Positions 25,266 to 35,393 of a stretch of 64,000 bases of DNA are shown here, one piece after another. Below the pieces are notes generated by a model that was not told the DNA's origin, searched no databases, and saw only the letters and a list, made by a program, of their open reading frames with translations. A program made the position numbers and the translations under genes. Within the stretch, counting starts at the first letter, position 1, and the number at the start of each line of letters is the position of its first letter. This DNA is from Adenanthera pavonina (lineage: Eukaryota; Streptophyta; Magnoliopsida; Fabales; Fabaceae), in contig JAIVEN010000015.1 of NCBI GenBank assembly GCA_026686845.1, forward strand, positions 697,001 through 761,000, in the 5' to 3' direction.

Positions 25266-26436
25266 TTGGACTCATAGCTAGATATATTTGCAATTTCTTT
25301 CAAGGCATCTCTCCATCTCTGTACCTTCTCTCTGTTTTGACCAAATCTTTCACTGTGTCTCCTAAAAGCATCTGCAAAGGCTTTTCTCTGATGTCGTACA
25401 TCAGATGGATCTATATTATAAAATACCGGGATAACTTGTCTATCCAAAAATCTTCTGGACTCAAGAATTTTTTGGAGTTCATCCAAACACCAACTAGAAG
25501 AAGCATAATTTTGGGAGAGAATAACAAGGGAGATGAGAGATTCATCAATTGTTCGGAGAAGTTTATCATAAATAGCATCTCCTCTCTGAAGCTCATCATC
25601 TATGAAAGTTATGATCCCCCAGTGTTGAAGAGCAGCGTGTAAATGGGCTGTGAAGCCTCTTCGGGTGTCTTCTCCTCTGAAGCTTAAGAAAACATGATAC
25701 TTCCATGGTGGGGTCATCGAGTTGAAGGAAGAGGAAATGCAGGCAGCTTCAGCACTAGCATCCATTGAAAGGCTTGAGGATTTTCTCGAATAAAGGCGAG
25801 AGCAACGTAGAACGTGGACGGATATGCTCTGTAGATTAAGAGCTGGCATCTTGGTCAACGGTATGATCTTCGAAAGTGGGTGGACTGGATACTGTGCCAG
25901 TCTAGGTATTGCTTTTTTTTTTTATTTTTTCTTTCCTTTTGCCTTAAATGGCTGTTGCCCAGTTTTAAACTGAATATTTATATAGGTATTATCGAACCCA
26001 GGCCAAAATGGAATATGTTATCAGATTTATGGTACTAAATAATTTGGTAAAAACTTTTCCCCTGAAAAATTTTAACTTACGTTTTAAAGGTCTACTTAAA
26101 TTAATTTGTGAAATTTAATGTCACAGAAGTGTACTTAAAGACTTCAAAAATTATAAAATTAGTTGGAGAATTTTGATTTGGAAAGATTACGAGCTATCTT
26201 AATTCTTATGTGTTATATTTTCTGATTTTTTTTAAATTAATTACTTTCATAACTTGGATAAGCTTATCAAGAAACAGCTAAAAATTAGTACTACTTGCCA
26301 GTCAAAAAGTCGCTGTTATTTTAGCCAGTCAAAAAGTCGCCGTCGGTTCCCAAAATCCAAGAAGGTGCTATGTGACAAGGCTGTCCTTTGTTTCACGTGT
26401 TTGGTAGTAAGGTTGCTTCATTTTGTTTTTAACTTC

Positions 26437-27150
26437 TTTTAGTTTCTGTTTGGTTTGGGGTAAGGAAAAGGAAGGGGAGAAATTTTATATCTCCATCTTT
26501 ATTTGGTAATCATATAACTAGAGAAGGAGAGAAAAAATATTATTAAAATTTTTTTTTCCCTCTCCTTATATATTTTTCCCCCAAATTGAGGTAATTTGGG
26601 GGAAAAATATATTATTATCTCCAATATGATCAAAATATTTTTTCACTTTTTTATAACTCAACCCCACAATATATTCGTTAGTTTTGTCGCGTCTCTTTTT
26701 TGTCTCACTTATAAAATATGAAATATCTTAGTGACATACATGCATGAAGTCACGAACATACACAGACACATTCGTATATTAACATATATAATCATGATTA
26801 AAGTTGAAGAAAAAAAAAGATACATACAATCATGGTTGAGATTGAGAAAAAAAAAAGAGTATTTCCTTCTGATTAAAAACTTTATCTAATATTAAAAAAA
26901 ACTCTTTTTTTAATATAAAAAGAAAATATTAACTTAAATAAACTAAAGGTATTATAATCAAATTATAATTATTTTCTCTCCCTTCCTCTCGTAACCTAAA
27001 CAAGGTAACATTAAAATCTCTCTATTAAAATCCCTCATTTTCTCTCCAAACGAGGTAAAATTAAAATCTCTTCTTTTCCCTTCCCTTCCTTTCCTTCCAT
27101 TAAAATCCCTTCCCTCCCTTTTCCTCCTTTGAACCAAACTGACCATTAAG
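26437..27150. mobile_element. MITE-like insertion upstream of the TNL
   Basis: It starts with TTTCTGTTTGGTTTGGGG and ends with an inverted counterpart around GAACCAAACTGACC. CTTCATTTTGTT occurs on both flanks (about 26416 and 27162), and copy A has a single occurrence at about 3780. The element is non-coding, with polypurine and polypyrimidine arms. Confidence 0.55.
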
Positions 27151-27629
27151 AAACGAAGTAGCTTCATTTTGTTAGTGCACCACATTGGTTGCCGTTAGTT
27201 CCGGCTCCGGCTGTATGCAGAAATCAAATCAAATTAATCGGTTTTGATTTTTTTAATTCTTTTTAAATATTTTTAGCTAAAAAGGCAATCAATTTGATTT
27301 AGATTTAATTGATGTTTTTTGAATTTTTTTAAATAGTTTTTTAAAATTAAATTAAATAAATTTTATATAGATATTTTATAACTATAAATATATCTAAATA
27401 ATTTTCTATCCAATATACTTCATAAATAATTTTTAAAAATAACTTTATGAATATCTACATTTTTCCTCCCTAATCAATAAATGTTTTGTAAATTATAATC
27501 TTGTTCATGCACATTGCAAGTAGCCATGAACTAAGAAAATTGGCTTCATCAAATTACCAATATAATTTACTTAGTTGGGTTGAATTTGGCTTATTATATT
27601 ATGGGTTACAAACAAAGATAGAATATTTA

Positions 27630-27879
27630 ATTACTGTGAAATAAAGTAAAGAATAGAGACAATTTGTGAGATAAGAAAATATTGAGAAAAGAGAGAATAT
27701 GCATAGCCAAAAGTATGTAAGTAAAGTATTTTATTCATGCACCAAAAGGATATTTATATAAGAATCATAACCCTAAAAGGAATAATAATCATTTAATTAA
27801 TTAAATCAAAGAAACATAAAAAAATGACTCAGCCTTAGGTTAAGAATATTCTATATAGATATTCAAAATCTTTATAACA
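27630..27879 (-). repeat. 3' LTR of the decayed copia element
   Basis: It aligns with 30230-30486. Read on the minus strand it begins TGTTATAAAGATTTT just after the polypurine-like tract. The far boundary is uncertain. Confidence 0.6.
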
Positions 27880-28086
27880 CTCCATTTTAGATGTTCATTA
27901 TCAAATAATATGTCTCATCAAAACCTAAATAAAAAAAACTCAATAAGATAAAAAAGTAACTAATAAAGGAAAAAATATACAATATTTAGATTTCCATTAA
28001 TATTAATACTTTCTCATTAAAAATCTTACTAAGGAAAACTAATGGGACAAAATTTTATAAAAGAAAATAATAGTACAGCATAGCAA

Positions 28087-28902
28087 TAGGGGTGTGCATG
28101 GGCCCAGGCTTGCCTTACCCTGGAGCCCAGCCCGGCCACCATCATACCAATCCAAGTTGAATGCTCAGGTAAACCCGATAATCCAAACTAGAAGAGACGA
28201 CATTCGGAGAATCATAGGGAAAAGATATATCAAAGGCCATTTATCCAAGAAGATCCAAAAAGATGAAGAAAAGCAAAGTACATCAATAGAATCCCCAAGT
28301 AAAAAACAAAATATATCAAATCATATCAAAAAAGATATACAAAATCATGCCTTTATATATGAAAACACAGCATCAAAGCAATCCAACCTCAACAAAACTC
28401 ATTAGATCTGAAGGAAGCAACCACATTTGAGGGCGGCAAGGGAGATCTGGTTCATCAATAGAGGAGCTTGATGGTAGCAATGAAGGCATTTAGTGGAGAC
28501 ACCAAAGGAGAGTATGATGATGATGGAGGTGGTTATTGGTGAGAAGAATAGAAGAGGAAGACAAATAGAGATCTGGTTCATCTACATAAGAGCTTGACAG
28601 CAACAATAAAGGTGTTTAGCAGAGGCAAATAAGGAAAAGGAATAGACGCATACTAGAGAATGAGAAAGAGTTGTTGTCGGTGTGAGAAGAATAAGAGAGA
28701 GAGACGCATGTGAGTTGAAGAAGTTTTTGGATGATATAAAATAAGAAGACACACAAAAAATATTTATTATATAAATGGGCCGGCCCAGGCTTGTTGACCA
28801 ATTTGATTCAACTTGCAACTCAGACTGGCCTTGTAATTATCAGCCCAACTAACACCGGGCTAGACCGGTTTCATCGGGCTCACGAGTTCATGCTCAGCCC
28901 TA
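28087..28902. mobile_element. hAT-type MITE nested in copia
   Basis: This is an 816-bp element with ends TAGGGGTGTGCATGGGC and, inverted, TAGGGCTGAGCATGAAC. It is flanked by CATAGCAA and CATAGCAT, an 8-bp target duplication with one mismatch. It is GC-rich at the ends and purine-rich inside. A 103-codon frame inside is not similar to anything I recognise and probably is not a gene. Confidence 0.8.
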
Positions 28903-30229
28903 CATAGCATTTTCTCCGCATATAGCAACATCATTTTATATTTGAGTCGATGCATTCCAATATCTTACACTAACCTCTCAATAGTTGTAGTTGATAATGT
29001 CCAAGTAAACAAATCTACAAAATTATCATATGAACAATTTTGTTAATAATCTATATCACTACTCTTCAAGAGAACATGAGTGAAAGAAAGTTTTGGTGAA
29101 ATATGTTTTGTTCTATTTCATTTGATATGCATTTTTGAGCTATACATGCTTTATTATCTTCTTATAATATTGTGAAAATCTTTTCTTCTAAAAATGAACC
29201 ACACATCTTGTGGATATGATGAATTTGTAACTTTAGCCAATCACAGTTTTGACTTACCTCATGCATTGCAATGATGATTTGATGAGATAGCAACTAAAAT
29301 TTATTTTGTTGAGCGCCACATTATAGCCATACCTCTACATATAAACACATTTCCACTTTGAAATTATGTTTTTATGTAGATCTGATAAATATCATGCATA
29401 TGCAAAACCAATTAATTGTGATTTGTATTTAATGGAATAAAATAACCTTATATTAATAGACCCTCATGGATATCAAAAATATGTTTAATCCCATTCCAAT
29501 ATCTTATTGTTGGAGAAAAACTAAATCTTGCTAATAAATTTATATAAAATGCAATATTAAGTTGTGCTAAATTGGTAAGATACGTTAGTGCATCTATCAC
29601 ACTAAAATATAGTATTTCAGGATCAAGAAGTTCTTCGCCATTTTCTCAAGGTCGAAATCGATCTTTACTTACATCAAGCGATCTTATAACACATGGTGTA
29701 GTTAATGGATATTCTTTATCCATATAAAGTCACTATAGGTGTTTTTCAGTATAAGTTAATTGATGAAGGAGAATCTCATTTGTTGAATGCTTGATTTGTG
29801 AACCAGGCACTGATACATGTTTTTCAACCATCAGCTTCACCCATAGTTCTTAATAAAGTAGCAAAAGTAATGAATAAAAAGGTAAATAATAAATTTAAAT
29901 TGTAGATAACTTCAAATCTATTTCGTATTCTACATTAATAACGTCAAGATCCTCTTTATATATTATGTAAATAATGTCAAAATCTACATTGTATTCTTAT
30001 GTAGATAATTTCAAGATCTACTCAATAAAGAAATTAAATTGTACTCAATACTTCTGGATATGACATATTAACTAAATTGCCTCATACCTCATAATGTAGC
30101 GTAACTTTTCTTTACTAAAAAATTAACTCAAAGTCACTAACAATAATTAATTCACAAGAAAAAGAAGAGGAACTTAATAGTATATATTCTATTAACAAGA
30201 AAAAAAAATATACCTCAAATCTTTAAGTG

Positions 30230-30486
30230 AACTGTGTTAATAATATGCTGCAAAATAAAATAGAGAATAGAAAAAATTTGTGAAAGGAGAAAATATCAAA
30301 AGAAGAGAGAATATGCAAAGCCAAAAGTAAGTAAATATTTTATTCATCTACTAATAAGTATTTATATAAGAGTCATAATCTTAGAAAGGATAATAATCAT
30401 TTAATTATTTAAACAAGATAAATATAAAAGATGACTAGTCATAAATTAAAAACATATTATATGTACATCTAAAATCTTTATAATAC
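30230..30486 (-). repeat. 5' LTR of the decayed copia element
   Basis: It aligns over about 250 bp with 27630-27879, including the shared AATAATCATTTAATTA block, at clearly reduced identity, which indicates an old insertion. Confidence 0.6.
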
Positions 30487-31194
30487 TAATAGCTATTATA
30501 ACTTATGTGTAATTAGTATATTATAACTTATTATAATATAGTTAGAAAGTATGATTCAGTTTGATTCACATCTCAATGCAGTGAAACCACACATGAATCA
30601 AATTGAATTGATTCCAATAGAACAAAAATTAAAATAAATTTCATTTCAATTCAATTTGAATTAGTTTTCATCGGTTTGATTCAATTTTAAACACCTTTAT
30701 CTACACAAAATGACCATGTTACGTTAGAGAGAGTAAAGTGAACACAAGGGTGTTGAAGATGAATGAAAATGGTTTTCAGCTCCCTTTTATCATGCCTTGA
30801 AAATTAAGTGGTGGAAAAGCAATGGTCAACACGGTTTGGAAATTAGGTGATGGAAACCAACATTTAATTAATTATTATTTAATGAATAAAAATTATTATT
30901 ATATTTTCTTTTACTATATTATACACGCCTTCTTTTATTTTCTTTGCAACTGGGGAGATGATGATCGAGGATAGTGTGAACTGTGAATATTGTTATGTTT
31001 TGGAAATTAGAGGCTGGAATTACCAACAGTTCATCATTATTTAGTGAATATATATTCATTCATTTTTATTTTATATATAATTTTGATTACAGTTTTTTAA
31101 AATTTCTTTTTTATGTATATGTATAAATTTCTTTACTACTAGGGGATGTTGAGGCCAAATTGCTTCTGTTTGTATTTCAACAGTTTTTATCTCT

Positions 31195-31468
31195 TTATTT
31201 GGTTAGAGAGATTTGAAGGATAAATGAAAAAAAAATTAAAATTTTTTCTCATTTCATTTAATAATTCAATAGATAGGAAGGAAGGGAAAGGAAATTTAAT
31301 ATTTTTTTATTTAGTTTAATAAGTAGAAAGAAATGGAAGAAAAAATTGTTCTCTTCTCTATCGCCTTTCCTCTAAAAGTAAGGAGATTGGAGAGAAAGTG
31401 AGCAAATTAAATTTCTTTTATGTTTATTTATTTTTCCTCTCCTTTCATTCTGGCCAATGAACCAAACT
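31195..31468. mobile_element. MITE-like repeat abutting the dead defensin-like gene
   Basis: A short repeat ending GAACCAAACTGAGG whose left part contains a weak inverted counterpart (TTTATTTGGTTAGAG). It sits exactly where exon 1 and the intron of the defensin-like gene should be. Confidence 0.4.
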
Positions 31469-31622
31469 GAGGCTGCTACCTACAATGAAGTTGAATCAAC
31501 AAGGTACATTCTTGAAAATTGCTAGTAGAATTGCTGTCGAGCACACAAAGGTTAAGGAATATGCGCCGAAAAAATTAATCAATTATGAATTTATCAAAGT
31601 CAATACATCTACAAATTGCTGA
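31469..31622 (+). pseudogene. Defensin-like peptide pseudogene
   Basis: This is homologous to exon 2 of the gene at 10545-11169, from the GEAA segment to the stop, and the similarity runs on into the 3' UTR. The signal-peptide exon and intron are absent. The second cysteine codon is changed to Tyr, TAG follows the third cysteine, and a codon later in the frame loses a further cysteine, so no defensin fold can be made. It marks the far edge of duplication copy B. Confidence 0.8.
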
Positions 31623-31925
31623 TCTTTATATTGTCCTAGTACAATGGCAACGAATGTTTATTGTGTTTGTGCCCACACTTTTGTGTCAGTGCTTGAATTA
31701 ATAATAAAATATTCTCTCCATTTTAAAATATAGATGAATTTAATTAATTCACTCTTATTAAAGGGAGTAATTAAAATTAGTTGCATACTTTAATTTTTTT
31801 CAAAAATTATTATAATTTTTCAAAAAAAATTTTATTAAATTATCCCATCTTAATTATTATTATATTTTTATTCTCTTATTTCCATAAGAAAAAAAATCAA
31901 GTATTTATTTTAGTCATGATATATC

Positions 31926-31993
31926 ATTAATACAAATATATTTTTTCAATTTCTTTTATGAAAAAGAAATTGAAAAAATATATTTGTATTAAT
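31926..31993. repeat. Perfect 32-bp inverted repeat (hairpin)
   Basis: Arms at 31926-31957 and 31962-31993 are exactly complementary over 32 bp with a 4-nt loop. They are AT-rich. Neither arm extends into the flanks. No terminal motif of a known MITE is present. Confidence 0.9.
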
Positions 31994-33758
31994 CTTGATG
32001 GTTATGTATCTGTTAAAAGTAAAATGCTAAAATTATTTAATTATAAAACTTTAATAACTAATTTCACAATTCATAAAGTTATATATATATATAAAAGAAT
32101 TCATAAATTATGCTACAGTAAATTCTTTAATAATTAAGCCGACCCTCTATATACATATAGACACGCTGTCCGAGGAAATCTTTTATTAGGGAAAATAATT
32201 CATAACTGCTAGAATTTTGTACAAGACCATAAAAGGGATTAAGCTTTTAATTCTAAAATTGAAATCCCTAATAGCCAACTTTTCCGGTAGAGCAACTCTA
32301 AAAGTTTCTTTTGATAATTTGAGAAAGATAAATGATAAAATCTATTTAAAAAATTCTTGAAATAAAATAAATTTAGTTAAAAAAAGAATTAATTGGGATA
32401 AAATTAAAATGTCAATAAAAACACATAACAATAAAATTGTATTGGAAAGAAAAATTATTAATTTATACATAAAAATAGTTTTCTCACTTTTTATTTTTAT
32501 ATATTTTCTTTTTAGTATATTACTTTTTTTATATATTCATTAAGATATATATATTTTAGAGTCTTAAATAGTTGCTTTAATGGCCTAACTCTTTACTTGG
32601 CAAGGGAGAATAGAAGGAAACAGAAAAGTAGGGAGAAAAATTGGAAAAAAAAATTATATTTTCCTCTATTTGGCCATGAAGAGAAAAATGAGGGAAAGAG
32701 AAAATTGGGAAAAAATAATGCATGGACTCTACATATTTTTTTTTCCAAACTATTCTCCCTAGGATGGAGAGATTTTGGAAAAAAAAAAACACTCCTTTGA
32801 AAATTACTTCATCTTTTTTTTTTTTGCATTTTCCCGCTCCCTTTTTTAATTTTAGTATTATTTCAAAATTTTGAAAATCAATGTATGAAAAAATAATTTT
32901 AAAAATTAAAGAAATTAAGATATGATAAAATAATTTTTAATTAAGAATAAAATTAAAATTATATTTTAATTTCATTTATTAATATAATAGGAAAATTATA
33001 TAAATAATATAATATAATAATAAGTTTTATTTTATGTAAATATTTTTTTAAAATAATAAAAGTATTATTATCAATTTAAAATTTGTCATTTTTTTATTTA
33101 GTCAAGCATATTGAGAGAGTTGGTTAAAAAAAATATGTTGAGAGAAAATCGCTCTCCCTCAATTTTTTTTTTTCCATTTTCTTTTCCTCATTTTCTCTCC
33201 CTAGACAAGTGGAGAGTAAAATTCCCACCAACTTGAATAACACCTAGTTATTATGTTTTTCTTTTTTTTTTTTTTAGTGTTTGCTCTGGATACTAGATTA
33301 TTTGCTAGAAAAAATGCTTACCGTGTAATTCCATTAAAATTTGATTTTTTTAGTCATTAAAACTGTGAAAATACAATGAAATAACTTTTTAAATAGTTGA
33401 AAATGTGACGTATGTCACAACGAATTGTAAAATCAAAATATCAACTAAAATTTAAGAATGGAGCCAATAAAAAAGTTCAAGAAAAATAAAAATTAAATAA
33501 AAAATAATATTAAAATTTTCCCAATGGATCCATGTTAAAAATGCGTAGCTCATCAAGATTTTTTGGGTTTTTGGTATTATTTTATCTTTTGTAGGATATG
33601 GATAGTAATTATTTTCTAATTCTATTTACAAATTATTTTATTGTCTTCTTCAATTTTGACACATAAATAACCAAACAATTATTAGTTAGGGATCATAAAA
33701 ATCGAATCATAGAATTAAAAAATTTACAATTAACAAATTATTAATTAATTAATTAATA
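31994..33758. other. Gene-poor AT-rich stretch
   Basis: No gene is supported. A purine/pyrimidine-rich block at 32580-33240 with weakly inverted ends (CTTGGCAAGGGAG on the left, CTCCCTAGACAAG on the right) may be a decayed MITE; the frames in it are low-complexity. Confidence 0.5.
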
Positions 33759-34052
33759 CTCTGTCCGTTTCATTTTATAAATCATTTTATAACCTTTCTT
33801 TTGTCCTATTAATATAAGACAATTTATATGGGTTAGAGGAATATTTATGAGTTTTTTAATAATAATTTTTATAAATTTACTTTCCAGCTAACCAAATTCT
33901 CTTTTCAAAAGAAAAGTTAATAAAATTAATGAAGGGCATTTTTGGAGATATAGTAATTTTTTGACTAAAATCAATACACTTTCAACTAACTTCAACTTCA
34001 TTCTTTAATCTATATATCTTTTAAAACATCTTATAATGTGAGATAGGAAGAG
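33759..34052. mobile_element. Stowaway-like MITE
   Basis: A 294-bp element flanked by TA. The ends CTCTGTCCGTTTCATT and AGATAGGAAGAG are imperfect inverted repeats with an internal 'TTATAA' motif at both ends. Confidence 0.6.
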
Positions 34053-34347
34053 TAATTAACAATGATATTATAATAAAATGCACCTATATTTTGCTAATTA
34101 CTATGTTATTCAATAACTTTATTATTCTTCTACATGTAGAACTCCAAAATAACAATTATTTTTTAAATGGAGGAAGTATTTAAGATTGGAGATAGTAGAT
34201 GTTAATATCTCCAGTAAGAAGATATTTATAAGTTATTAATAAATTTATTAATATGCTAATTATTGTCAAAAACTAAACCCATTATATTTTAAGAAACATG
34301 TAAGAGCCTCTTGGTCATAATAATTGTATAAGACTCTCTAGATAAAT

Positions 34348-34618
34348 ACTCTTTTTGTCCTATATTATAAAGTAATGTGGGGGGTTCTATGCATATTAAA
34401 AAACATTTATTATAAACAATGCATCCTTAAATTTAAAAAAAAAAAAAAATTTACAATTTTACCTTTATTAATTTCACTCATTTCATTAAATATAACATAA
34501 ATTACAATATTAATAATATAATAAATGATAGGTAAAAATGATAAATTACTACATGTCACTTTATGTTACTGGACAAGAAAAATCATTTATATTATCTTAT
34601 AATATAAGATAAAAAGAG
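34348..34618. mobile_element. Stowaway-like MITE
   Basis: A 271-bp element flanked by TA, with ends CTCTTTTTGTCCTATATTATAA and their near-perfect inverse at 34595-34618. It is non-coding. Confidence 0.65.
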
Positions 34619-35159
34619 TAGAAATTTGCATGTTTACAAAAAAAACTTATTTAGAGTTGATTTTTCCTTTAGATACTTATTATGATCCTTTCTATTCACA
34701 TAGAGAGAGAGAGACATAATTACACTTATTTACTTTATTTTCTCTTCTTCTCTAATTCACCACTTAGGTTGTCATTCACAATAATTATATAAAGGATATG
34801 GCTAGTTAACTTTTATGTAATCAAAGTAGTTTTTTAAAGCGCTTGCAAGATATAGTCACACTATGTTGCAACTATATGAAAAAAATTATTATTAATGAAA
34901 TTTAACATTAAGTGAATCAATATTTTTACAATTAGATGGATTGAATGGTTGAACTGGTCGAATAATGATCTGCTTATTTTATATCTTTAAATCTATTTAG
35001 GGATTAGATCAGATTAAACTGCTTTGAACCAATTTTTGTGTCAGGAATTGAAGGGGTTTTCATATATGAATTTAGTCTAATAAATAATTATAATTATAAA
35101 TATAATTATATTAAAGTGAAATAAAAAGAAGGTTGGCAAAAAAAGAAAAAAATTGGTTA

Positions 35160-35393
35160 ACCTAAATTGAAGGAAATCCAAAAATTGCTCGCAGCCTCCA
35201 TTAAAGAATTGTGCCCCGCAACACCATCGCCTTCCTCTACTCCGTCTTCCTCCGTTGGTGCCGTGTGCGTCCCTGCAGCTCTTCTTTCCGTCGTGCCGTC
35301 TTCCCTTGGCAAATTCCAATTCTCCCCTTCTTCTTCTTCCTCTGTGGGCTTCACGTCTCCCCCAGCTCCAAGCTTCGTGTCTAAAGCTCTCAG
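35160..35393 (+). other. Probable 5' UTR exon of the 78-residue protein gene
   Basis: A pyrimidine-rich, GC-richer island with no ATG on the plus strand that ends in a consensus donor (CAG then GTGAGT at 35394). The next good acceptor on this strand before a conserved ORF is at 39025, 11 nt before its ATG. The pairing of these two sites is an inference. Confidence 0.5.

Larger units (their letters stand above)
19482..25765 (-). pseudogene. TIR-NB-ARC-LRR-C-JID resistance gene, disrupted
   Basis: The exons read complement: TIR 25765 to about 25266 (interrupted), NB-ARC 22846-21756, linker/LRR 21635-21357, and LRR plus C-JID 21249-19482. The TIR has SFRGEDT and SWCLDEL with the catalytic Glu at residue 96. 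The NB-ARC shows P-loop GMGGIGKT, kinase-2 LIVLDDV, RNBS-B SRVIVTTRN, GLPL, FLDIACFFKG and an intact MHD. Exon 3 is phase 0 on both sides. The LRR exon contains clear repeats, including LSGNNF and LSRNNF. The C-JID is recognised by VLIKKCGWRV near 19600. Lesions are a tandem MITE trimer 10 nt upstream of the exon 1 donor; a frameshift near 22520-22570 between RNBS-A and kinase-2; and a frameshift near 19800-19840 before the C-JID, where the 490-codon LRR frame ends at 19777. The family consists of intracellular immune receptors. Copy A at 1834-3397 is a deletion derivative of a close paralogue. Confidence 0.85.
27630..30486 (-). mobile_element. Decayed Ty1/copia retrotransposon, minus strand
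   Basis: Diverged direct repeats at about 27630-27879 and 30230-30486 act as LTRs. A polypurine-like AAAATGGAG (minus strand) abuts the LTR end at 27879. Between them, minus-strand frames at 28940-29730 read as degenerate copia reverse transcriptase and RNase H: RSLDVSKDRFRP, NLLARFS, HWNGIKH-like and ISWRSTKQ-like signatures, then a VDLFT motif near the polyprotein end. Many stops are present, and gag, protease and integrase are missing. A hAT-type MITE (28087-28902) is nested inside. The inner LTR boundaries are approximate. Confidence 0.75.
18960..31200. repeat. Segmental duplication, copy B (TNL block)
   Basis: This is the counterpart of 1595-4640. Homologous pieces keep the same order and strand but are separated by insertions: a Tourist-like MITE near 22894, the MITE trimer 24154-25265, a MITE at about 26437-27150, and a copia element at about 27630-30486. 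The defensin-like remnant at 31469 continues the correspondence with the gene at 10545. Confidence 0.8.

Noticed and set aside
28094..28405. 103-codon frame on the plus strand
   Set aside because: Lies entirely inside the hAT-type MITE and has no recognisable domain.
31926..31993. Hairpin as a microRNA precursor
   Set aside because: Perfect 32-bp pairing with a 4-nt loop is unlike plant microRNA precursors, which have mismatches and longer stems; kept only as an inverted repeat.
32577..32800. Overlapping frames on both strands
   Set aside because: A/G-rich low-complexity sequence in a probable decayed MITE.
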